DNA of 9,178 bases, from positions 1 to 9,178 of the forward strand of contig JAHEEL010000086.1 of the NCBI GenBank assembly GCA_024640745.1, written 5' to 3'. Source of the stretch: Actinomycetes bacterium (lineage in GTDB: Bacteria > Actinomycetota > Acidimicrobiia > Spongiisociales > UBA5794). A program made the position numbers and the translations under genes. Below the pieces are notes generated by a model. It did no database searches and was not told where the DNA came from. It saw only the letters and a program-made list of their open reading frames with translations. Every line of letters begins with the position of its first letter. Position 1 is the stretch's first letter. This document shows, one piece after another, positions 1 through 6,172 of the stretch.

Positions 1-633
1 GTGGTCCGGTTGGTCACCGCCGGTGCACTCGATCGCGTTGGCTTCGTCAAAGCGGGTCTCGCCGAGTCGTTCAACGCTCTCGGCTTCCCCGCCTCCTACG
101 TCCCGAATCGGGCCCCGGAACTCCCCGCCCTCGAGCCGGTGGACCTGGGCGCAGGGCTCAACGTCGGGATCTTCGCCGAGCCGTTCTGGCGCAAGAACGT
201 GGTGACCCAGCTCGGTGCGGTGGCCCTCCTCGACGATGCAACGGCCCACGTGATGCGACGTCCCGACGTCGTCTACCTCGACCACCTCCGCCTGGTCGAC
301 CACGGCGAGCTGCCGTGGGAGGAGTTCATCTCCCTGCAGGCATCGATGGATGTGAACCTGTACGTCACGCTCTCCGAATGCCACCCGCTCTCACCCATCG
401 AGTCATATCAGGCAGGCGTACCGGCGCTCATGTCGCGGACCTCGGATGTGTTCCGCAGCGACGAACGGCTCTGGGAACTCGCGTCGGTGGAAATCCCCGA
501 CAACCCGTTGGTGATCGCGTCGGCGATCGAGCGGCTGCTCGAACACCGGGAAGAAGCGATCACTCGAGCGGCAGCCTGGATCAAACTCGCCGACGCCAGT
601 GCCGCCGAGCGCTGGCACGATTTCGTCAGCTAG
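1..633 (+). CDS. GT-B (GT4-like) glycosyltransferase, C-terminal part, 5' end outside window
   Basis: This is the C-terminal 210 residues of what looks like a GT-B glycosyltransferase that transfers a sugar from a nucleotide donor onto a surface glycan. The frame is open from the first base, and the first residues read like the linker between the two Rossmann halves ('FVKAGLAESFNALGF...VPN', residues 15-36). I therefore treat the GTG at position 1 as internal and the gene as truncated by the window edge. The most recognisable element is ECHPLSPIESYQAGVP (residues 126-141), matching the donor-binding acidic-x7-acidic style segment of GT4 enzymes, followed by a helical C-terminus. The TAG stop shares a CTAG with the stop of the opposing glycosyltransferase. 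Donor and acceptor cannot be read from sequence. The neighbouring glycosyltransferase and rhamnose genes suggest polysaccharide assembly. Sure of the fold, unsure of specificity. Confidence 0.75.
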   Translation: MVRLVTAGALDRVGFVKAGLAESFNALGFPASYVPNRAPELPALEPVDLGAGLNVGIFAEPFWRKNVVTQLGAVALLDDATAHVMRRPDVVYLDHLRLVDHGELPWEEFISLQASMDVNLYVTLSECHPLSPIESYQAGVPALMSRTSDVFRSDERLWELASVEIPDNPLVIASAIERLLEHREEAITRAAAWIKLADASAAERWHDFVS

Positions 634-2396
634 CTCGGCGACAGCCCGAGGAGCGGCTCGATCGCCCGGGCGGTCCCGATTCGCGCCGCAAGCTCCGTAC
701 GCCGGAAGCCGCCCGAGGTCTGGTGAACGCGATGACGAACGAGCGCACGCGGTACGAGACCCATCCGTCCTCCGGCGGCGACGATCTGCGACCAGTAGTG
801 CCAGTCTTCGCAGAAGATGAACGCGAGATCGGGAGCGAACGCAATCCCTTCGTCCCGCACACGCATGTCGACGAGTGCGGCGGTTGAGACGATCGTGTTC
901 TCCCGCTGCCCGACTCTCTGGTCAAATGGGGGCTTCGCTTCCACGCCTTCGTAGTCGCCGAAGAACTCGGTCCAGGTTGCCACCGCCCACAGCGACGAGT
1001 CCTGACGCAGTGCCTCCGCCGTGAGGCGAACGAAGTCTGGATCCAGGACATCGTCGTGGTCGACGAGGAGGAAGGAATCGCCCGTCATCTCGGCGATGAG
1101 ATGGTTCCGAGCAACGCAGACTCCCCGGTTCGCCTGCCGCAGGACGCGCACCCGCGAAGGGTCGCGAGCGCCCCACGCGCCCAGAGCACGATCGACGTCC
1201 GATGAGTTCGAGCCATCGTCGAGCAGCAGGATCTCGTGAACCGACTCGGTCTGGTTGAGGATCGACTCGATGCACTCATCGAGGTACGCCACATTTCGAT
1301 AGACCGGCACACCCACCGAAACCGCTCGAGCGCGATCCGGGTCTTTCGCGCGTTCTCGGTGCACCTCGCCGACCGGAACCGCCACGCTGCGACGCATCGG
1401 GGGTGTCGTTGTGTCGAGGATCGACTCCAGCGCCGCCGCAAGATCGTCCTCGGTGCGCCACGTGACGGCATCCGGCCACATCGCCGCTGCAGCACTGCCG
1501 GCCGCCACCAGCACATGCGATCCGGAGCGGCGGGCCGCGTCGGCCCGTGGCGGAGGAATCGCGAACGGATCACCGAGGATGACGATGGGATGGCCCGCCG
1601 GTACCTCGTCGCTTCGGCTGATGTGGTCGGTGCGAAAGCGGTGGATTGGATCTGCCACGTCCCAGGTGGTGCCGGACCAGATGCCGTCGTCCTCGTCACC
1701 CGTCCCGGCGACGAGCTCAGCGTCGGGTCGATCGGCCAACACGCCGGAGATCGCCCGAAGGGCTCGATCGGATTGGGATCGACGGGACACGGATTCGGGC
1801 AACCAAACCATCGGGCGGGCCGGTGCCTGCGCCTCGAGGGCCGCCGCTGCTTCCAGGACGACGGCGACGTCGTTGACGAATGGAGCGACGAGATCCATCG
1901 CCCGGTCCGAGATGGCCAGGACTCGATCGCTGAAGCGGTACTGCGTGATTTCCCAATCGAGAGCGAAGATCCGCTCGCCGTCGAGTCCCGCGGTAGTGCC
2001 GGCGATCGCCTTGGCCTCGAGACCGATCCCGTCGCCTGCAATCGTCCAGACGTACCTTCGCTCCCCGTCCTGCAGGTCGGACTGTTCGAGCGCAAACATC
2101 CCCCCGAATCCCCAGCGATCCGGGACGACGACGGTGTCGCCTGGCTCGGTGATGGACTCGAGGTGGCGGGCGACGCGCCAGGTTTCCACGAGCGCGCCCG
2201 GCGTTGCGGCGAATGGTGGAAGCCCCGATCGCGCTTCGGGGCTCGGCAGACCCACCGAAGGCACACGCACGTCGGCGTCGCCGCGCCCGCCCTCCACGAG
2301 CACGTCGCGGACAGCCTGCATCATCCGAAGCGTGCGCTCACCCGCGCCGGCGGGAAGCGCGAATACCAATCGTCCGTCCAACGGCGGCTCCTGCAT
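630..2396 (-). CDS. Two-domain glycosyltransferase: degenerate GT-B-like N-terminus plus GT2 C-terminus
   Basis: With the ATG at 2396 this encodes 588 residues; a GTG at 2429 would add 11. I prefer the ATG because the first beta strand (RLVFALPAG) begins nine residues later and it leaves more room for a divergent promoter. Neither start has a clear Shine-Dalgarno. Counting from the ATG, residues 357 to about 560 form a GT2 (GT-A fold) domain: VGVPVYRN entry strand, DDGS at 393-396, LVDHDD with the metal-binding DxD-type aspartates at 444-449, and CEDWHYW with a candidate catalytic acidic pair at 530-531. Residues 1-340 resemble a GT-B protein (Rossmann-like strands, FSDRVLAISDRAMD, a late PIVILGDPF) but lack a clear donor-binding E-x7-E segment, so this half may be non-catalytic. 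No membrane segments are seen; the protein is probably cytoplasmic. Role: sugar transfer in glycan assembly, specificity unknown. Confidence 0.8.
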   Translation of the reverse strand: MQEPPLDGRLVFALPAGAGERTLRMMQAVRDVLVEGGRGDADVRVPSVGLPSPEARSGLPPFAATPGALVETWRVARHLESITEPGDTVVVPDRWGFGGMFALEQSDLQDGERRYVWTIAGDGIGLEAKAIAGTTAGLDGERIFALDWEITQYRFSDRVLAISDRAMDLVAPFVNDVAVVLEAAAALEAQAPARPMVWLPESVSRRSQSDRALRAISGVLADRPDAELVAGTGDEDDGIWSGTTWDVADPIHRFRTDHISRSDEVPAGHPIVILGDPFAIPPPRADAARRSGSHVLVAAGSAAAAMWPDAVTWRTEDDLAAALESILDTTTPPMRRSVAVPVGEVHRERAKDPDRARAVSVGVPVYRNVAYLDECIESILNQTESVHEILLLDDGSNSSDVDRALGAWGARDPSRVRVLRQANRGVCVARNHLIAEMTGDSFLLVDHDDVLDPDFVRLTAEALRQDSSLWAVATWTEFFGDYEGVEAKPPFDQRVGQRENTIVSTAALVDMRVRDEGIAFAPDLAFIFCEDWHYWSQIVAAGGRMGLVPRALVRHRVHQTSGGFRRTELAARIGTARAIEPLLGLSPS

Positions 2397-2492
2397 TCGC
2401 ACCAGCGTACCGGGCCCGGTTCGGATCACGAGTCCGAAGCGAGCCCGCCGCTATTCTCGGCGCAGCGATTGCCGACCGCTGATGAGGATCCC
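2397..2492. promoter_or_regulatory. Divergent intergenic region with weak promoter signals and pepM ribosome binding site
   Basis: This gap of about 96 bp lies between two divergently transcribed genes and should hold promoters for both. On + there is a -10-like TATTCT at 2452-2457 without a convincing -35, and a GAGGA ribosome binding site at 2484-2488, four bases before the PEP mutase ATG. On - the same bases read GAGAAT, a weak -10 candidate, so the two promoters may overlap. If the minus-strand gene starts at the GTG (2429), the gap shrinks to 63 bp. No clear operator palindrome was seen. The promoter calls rest on single weak hexamers. Confidence 0.3.
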
Positions 2493-3791
2493 ATGAAGAC
2501 CGTGTACGTTGCGATGAGCGCTGATCTCATCCACCCCGGGCACATCAACATCCTGCATTCGGCCCGAGAGCTCGGCGAGGTGACGATCGGTTTGCTGACC
2601 GATGCAGCCATTGCGAGCTACAAGCGCCTCCCGCACATGTCTTACGAGCAGCGCGAGGCGGTGGTAGGAGCGCTCGAGGGCGTGACCAAGGTGGTCCCGC
2701 AGGACACCCTCGACTACGTCCCCAACCTCCGGCTGCTGCGTCCGGACTACGTGGTCCACGGCACCGACTGGAGAGAGGGCGTGCAGCAGAAGACACGCGC
2801 CCGCGTCATCGAGACGCTCGCGGAATGGGGTGGCGAACTCGTCGAGCCCGAATACACCGAAGGTATCTCTTCGACAAAGCTGAACCTCGCCGAACGCGAG
2901 ATCGGGACAACACCCCAGGTCCGCCTGCGTAGGTTCCGCCGAATGCTGGATGCGAGGCCCACGGTGCGGGTCATCGAGGCGCACAACGGGCTGACCGGCC
3001 TGATCGCTGAGCACGCGGTCGTCGAAGTCGACGGCCAACGCCGCGAATTCGACGCCATGTGGATCTCCAGCCTCACCGACTCGACGGCAAAGGGCCGGCC
3101 GGACATCGAGTACGTCGACATCACGTCACGCGCCTCCACGATCGAATCGATCCTCGAAGTCACGACGAAGCCGCTCATCCTCGACGGCGATACCGGGGGG
3201 ATCGTCGAGCACTTCGTTCTCCACGTTCGCACGCTGGAACGCCTCGGCGTGTCTGCGGTCATCATCGAAGACAAGGTCGGCTTGAAGAAGAACTCGCTGT
3301 TCGGCACCGACGTCGACCAAGTCCAGGATGATCCGCAACGGTTCGCTGAGAAGATCCATGCGGGGAAGACGGCACAGATCACCTCGGACTTCACGGTCAT
3401 CGCAAGGATCGAGTCGATGATCCTGGGCAAGGGCGTGGATGATGCGCTCGAACGAGCGGTGCGCTACATCGAAGCGGGCGCGGATGCGGTCATGCCCCAC
3501 TTCAAGGACGCAGATCCGACCGAGCTGTTCGAATTCGCGAAGAGGTATGCCGCGATGGACCTCCCGGTGCCGCTCGTCGCCGTCCCCAGCGCGTACCCGC
3601 AGGTCACGGAGACGGAATTGCGGGAACATGGCTTCCAAGTCGTGATCTACGCCAATCACCTGCTCCGCGCGGCGTACCCGGCGATGGTGGCAACCGCCGA
3701 ATCCATCCTGGCCAATGAGCGCGCCCTGGAGGCTTCCGGGCGATTGATGTCGATCAAGGAGATCCTCACGCTCATCCCGGGGGGCTCCTGA
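2493..3791 (+). CDS. pepM: Bifunctional cytidylyltransferase / phosphoenolpyruvate mutase (Fom1-type fusion)
   Basis: This 432-residue cytoplasmic enzyme opens the phosphonate pathway by rearranging PEP to phosphonopyruvate, making the C-P bond. Residues 1 to about 135 are a nucleotidyltransferase domain: HPGH at 14-17, GTDW at 90-93 and GISSTK at 124-129, as in TagD-like CTP transferases. Residues about 150-432 are the mutase of the isocitrate lyase/PEP mutase superfamily, with metal-binding LDGDTGG (D231, D233), the diagnostic EDKx5NS motif (E259-K261, N267-S268) and ARIES (R305). The NS in this motif separates mutases from hydrolases of the superfamily. In fosfomycin biosynthesis Fom1 has the same domain order, and its N-terminal domain makes HEP-CMP. 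I infer the same here; CMP activation of another phosphonate is possible. The frame is open far upstream, but the ATG at 2493 follows GAGGA and starts the HPGH domain properly. The decarboxylase follows after one base. Confidence 0.93.
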   Translation: MKTVYVAMSADLIHPGHINILHSARELGEVTIGLLTDAAIASYKRLPHMSYEQREAVVGALEGVTKVVPQDTLDYVPNLRLLRPDYVVHGTDWREGVQQKTRARVIETLAEWGGELVEPEYTEGISSTKLNLAEREIGTTPQVRLRRFRRMLDARPTVRVIEAHNGLTGLIAEHAVVEVDGQRREFDAMWISSLTDSTAKGRPDIEYVDITSRASTIESILEVTTKPLILDGDTGGIVEHFVLHVRTLERLGVSAVIIEDKVGLKKNSLFGTDVDQVQDDPQRFAEKIHAGKTAQITSDFTVIARIESMILGKGVDDALERAVRYIEAGADAVMPHFKDADPTELFEFAKRYAAMDLPVPLVAVPSAYPQVTETELREHGFQVVIYANHLLRAAYPAMVATAESILANERALEASGRLMSIKEILTLIPGGS

Positions 3792-3792
3792 C

Positions 3793-4920
3793 GTGCCGAG
3801 CGCCGAGATCGCCTTTCGGACATTCACCGACGCCGGCATCTCGTTCTGGGCCGGTGTCCCGGATTCGCTGCTCAAGCCGCTGTGCGCCTACGTCGCCGAC
3901 CACGTACCCGATGACCGTCACGTGATCGCCGCCAACGAGGGCGGTGCGATCGCCCTCGCGACCGGCCGCTATCTGGCGACCGGATCACCGGGCGCCGTCT
4001 ACCTCCAAAACAGCGGGCTCGGCAATGCTATGAATCCTCTCATCTCGTTGGCCGATCCGGCGGTCTACGGCATCCCCATGGTGCTCATCGTCGGGTGGCG
4101 CGGTGAGCCCGGCCACCACGACGAGCCGCAACACCTCAAGCAGGGCGCCACGACGCTCCCCATGCTCGATGCCATCGGCGTTCCGTATCTGATCGCACCG
4201 CACGACGAGAACGCGTTCGCGGCCGTCGTGAACACGGCGCTGGCACAAGCCACCGCCGAGAACCGTCCGGTCGCGATCGTGGTCCCGAAAGGAGCCATCA
4301 CGGGCGAGGGATCACAACGCCCCGGCGCCCCCGGCCCCACGCTGACCCGGGAGACCGCCGTCACGACCGTAGCCGCCTCGGTCGGACCACGCGATGCGAT
4401 CGTCGCTACGACCGGCAAGACGTCTCGTGAGCTCTATGAATATCGCGCTCGCAGCGGAGAATCCACCGAGCGCGACTTCCTGATGGTCGGCAGCATGGGC
4501 CACGCATCCCAGATCGCTCTGGGCCTGGCGCTGAGCGACCCCTCACGTCCGGTGTGGGTTCTCGACGGCGACGGCGCCGTCATCATGCACATGGGTTCCC
4601 TGGCGGTCATCGGCGAGCATGCACCCGCCAACCTCCGGCATGTGGTGCTCAACAATCATGTCCACGACTCGGTCGGAGGCCAGCCGACGCCGTCGCAGCG
4701 AACCGACTTCGCCGAACTCGCACTTGCTGCCGGCTACCGCCTCGCCGAAACGGTGAGCGACGAGGCAAGCCTCGCCGAAGCCGTTGGCCGATTCCGGGAA
4801 GCCGTCGGGCCGTCGTTGCTCCAGGTCCTGCTCCGGCCGGGCGCGCGATCCGATCTCGGGCGGCCGCAGTCCAGCCCGCAGCAGAACCGGGATGCGCTCA
4901 TGCAATGGCTCCGTCGGTGA
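3793..4920 (+). CDS. ppd: Phosphonopyruvate decarboxylase (thiamine diphosphate-dependent; Fom2/AepY-type)
   Basis: The 375-residue product decarboxylates phosphonopyruvate to phosphonoacetaldehyde. This irreversible step pulls the unfavourable PEP mutase equilibrium forward, which explains the near-constant pairing of the two genes. The thiamine diphosphate-enzyme architecture is visible. The N-terminal pyrimidine-binding domain has the conserved glutamate in AANEGGAIA (E49) and QNSGLGNAMNPL (72-83). The C-terminal pyrophosphate-binding domain has SMGHASQIALG (234-244), then GDG at 259-261 and NN at 287-288, the classic GDG-x(n)-NN metal/diphosphate motif. HDSVGGQPT (291-299) is a typical active-site loop of this family, and the length is normal. 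The GTG start lies one base after the mutase stop; GGGG at 3781-3784 inside the mutase gene is the likely ribosome binding site, implying translational coupling. Its 3' end overlaps the dehydrogenase start. Assignment is secure; a sulfopyruvate decarboxylase is the only close alternative and does not fit the context. Confidence 0.94.
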   Translation: MPSAEIAFRTFTDAGISFWAGVPDSLLKPLCAYVADHVPDDRHVIAANEGGAIALATGRYLATGSPGAVYLQNSGLGNAMNPLISLADPAVYGIPMVLIVGWRGEPGHHDEPQHLKQGATTLPMLDAIGVPYLIAPHDENAFAAVVNTALAQATAENRPVAIVVPKGAITGEGSQRPGAPGPTLTRETAVTTVAASVGPRDAIVATTGKTSRELYEYRARSGESTERDFLMVGSMGHASQIALGLALSDPSRPVWVLDGDGAVIMHMGSLAVIGEHAPANLRHVVLNNHVHDSVGGQPTPSQRTDFAELALAAGYRLAETVSDEASLAEAVGRFREAVGPSLLQVLLRPGARSDLGRPQSSPQQNRDALMQWLRR

Positions 4921-6047
4921 ACGACGACTGCGTCGCGGGAAGCGTCGGCTCCGCCGGAAGCATCGTCCGGCAGATCGATCCGGGTTCGATTCTGCTCTTC
5001 ACGGGAGGAGCGTCCTATCGGGCGAGCGGCGCCGCAGCTGCGATTGATGCCGCAATCGAAGGAACGCCGGTTGAGGTGATCGCAGACGTCGCACCCAATC
5101 CAGAACTCGATGATGTCGACGCGGCCATCGATACCTATCGCCGGATGTCGCCGGATCTCATCATTGCCGTCGGTGGTGGCTCGGTGATCGATCTTGCGAA
5201 GACGGTCCGGCTGATTGCCCCGCATTCGCCGACGGCGCTGCCGTACGCCCTCGGTGAGCGCATGCCCGGTCCGACGAAGACGCCGCTGCTCGCAATCCCG
5301 ACCACGGCCGGAACGGGCAGCGAGGCCACGCACTTCGCCGTCGTCTACGTCGACGGTCGCAAATACTCGATCGCCGATCCGGCGATGCGACCCGACCATG
5401 TGATCCTCGACCCGGAACTCACCTACTCGGCGCCCCCTTCCGTGACCGCCGCCTCGGGTCTCGACGCGCTGTGCCAGGCGATCGAGTCGTACTGGTCGGT
5501 GCGGTCGACCGCCGCGTCGCGCGACCTGGCGCGGCGTGCGATCGAACTGGCCTTCACCCACCTCGACGCAGTCGTCAACAGGCCGGATGCCGACTCGCGA
5601 GCTGCAATGTGCCGGGCGGCCCACCTCGCCGGACGGGCCATCGACGTGTCCTTCACGACCGCGCCACACGCCTTCTCGTACACCATCACGAGCCACTTCG
5701 GCCTCCCCCACGGCCACGCGGTCGCCATGACCCTCGGCGCCGTGCTCGAGTACAACGCGAACACCACGGAAGACGACTGTGCCGATCCGCGTGGCGTCGA
5801 CCACGTACAACGGGTGATGAACGATGTTGTCTCGATCCTCGGCGCTCCAGACGCCGCCGGCGCTCGGCGTGTGTTTGACGATCTCGTGCGTCGTGTTGGG
5901 CTCGATCCCGCGTTGGACTCGATCGGTGTTCCCTCGACCGAGACGCGGACGCTGATCGCCGACGGGGTGAATGAGCAGCGGCTCCGCAACAACCCGCGAC
6001 GCATGACGCCGGAATCCGTTGTAGCGCTGCTCGCCACGGTCGACTGA
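4905..6047 (+). CDS. Iron-containing alcohol dehydrogenase, likely phosphonoacetaldehyde reductase (2-hydroxyethylphosphonate-forming)
   Basis: This 380-residue group III alcohol dehydrogenase probably reduces phosphonoacetaldehyde to 2-hydroxyethylphosphonate with NAD(P)H, the role of FomC/PhpC in fosfomycin and phosphinothricin pathways. GGGS (90-93) binds the cofactor diphosphate, and TTAGTGSE (133-140) and GLDALCQAIES (185-195) are family signatures. By alignment to lactaldehyde reductase FucO, the metal ligands would be D187, H255 (TAPHAF) and H269 (LPHG); the fourth, normally His, is Q191. The spacing of H255 and H269 (14 residues) matches FucO. The position FucO fills with its second His of HxxxH is Y259. 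I chose the ATG at 4905, overlapping the decarboxylase by 16 bases. A GTG at 4917 would give a 4-base GTGA overlap and is a real alternative; neither has a strong ribosome binding site. No aminotransferase is present, so the pathway favours HEP over aminoethylphosphonate. Confidence 0.88.
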   Translation: MAPSVNDDCVAGSVGSAGSIVRQIDPGSILLFTGGASYRASGAAAAIDAAIEGTPVEVIADVAPNPELDDVDAAIDTYRRMSPDLIIAVGGGSVIDLAKTVRLIAPHSPTALPYALGERMPGPTKTPLLAIPTTAGTGSEATHFAVVYVDGRKYSIADPAMRPDHVILDPELTYSAPPSVTAASGLDALCQAIESYWSVRSTAASRDLARRAIELAFTHLDAVVNRPDADSRAAMCRAAHLAGRAIDVSFTTAPHAFSYTITSHFGLPHGHAVAMTLGAVLEYNANTTEDDCADPRGVDHVQRVMNDVVSILGAPDAAGARRVFDDLVRRVGLDPALDSIGVPSTETRTLIADGVNEQRLRNNPRRMTPESVVALLATVD

Positions 6048-6049
6048 AC

Positions 6050-6099
6050 CGGTCGCCGTTCGCGCATCGCCTCGCGTGGGTCGCGGCGAGGCGACCGCG
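6050..6099 (+). terminator. GC-rich hairpin after the phosphonate operon, possible terminator or attenuator
   Basis: Right after the dehydrogenase stop, TCGCCTCGC (6067-6075) pairs perfectly with GCGAGGCGA (6086-6094) around a 10-base loop. CGCG at 6061-6064 and 6096-6099 can lengthen the stem across a small internal loop. There is no downstream T run, as is common for actinobacterial hairpin terminators. An overlapping alternative, CGGTCGCC (6050-6057) with GGCGACCG (6090-6097), is mutually exclusive with it. It could end the operon or tune read-through into the next gene. Confidence 0.4.
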
Positions 6100-6172
6100 C
6101 AACGTTGCCGAGCACCGCCGACGCGGCCCCCTATCGTGTCATCTGGATGCCAACGGACAAGACGGAGGGACC
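6100..6172 (+). promoter_or_regulatory. Possible weak promoter and ribosome binding site for the glycerophosphotransferase-like gene
   Basis: GGAGGG at 6164-6169 is a strong ribosome binding site just upstream of the ATG at 6173. TATCGT at 6132-6137 resembles a -10 element. The nearest -35-like TTGCCG (6105-6110) is 21 bases away, longer than usual, so an independent promoter is only possible. Read-through from the phosphonate operon is the alternative. Confidence 0.3.

Noticed and set aside
1236..2492. The PEP mutase frame stays open for over 400 codons upstream of the ATG at 2493
   Set aside because: It lies antisense to the glycosyltransferase, has no domain-like sequence, and the ribosome binding site and family start both point to 2493. 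It is a GC-rich shadow frame.
2482..2496. Four-codon mini-ORF (MRIP-stop) whose TGA overlaps the pepM ATG
   Set aside because: It could be a leader, but it contains the ribosome binding site of pepM itself and has no ribosome binding site of its own. Chance is likelier.
4554..4904. Extended start for the alcohol dehydrogenase inside the decarboxylase gene
   Set aside because: The extra 117 residues are an Arg-rich out-of-frame reading of the decarboxylase; the family N-terminus fits 4905 or 4917.
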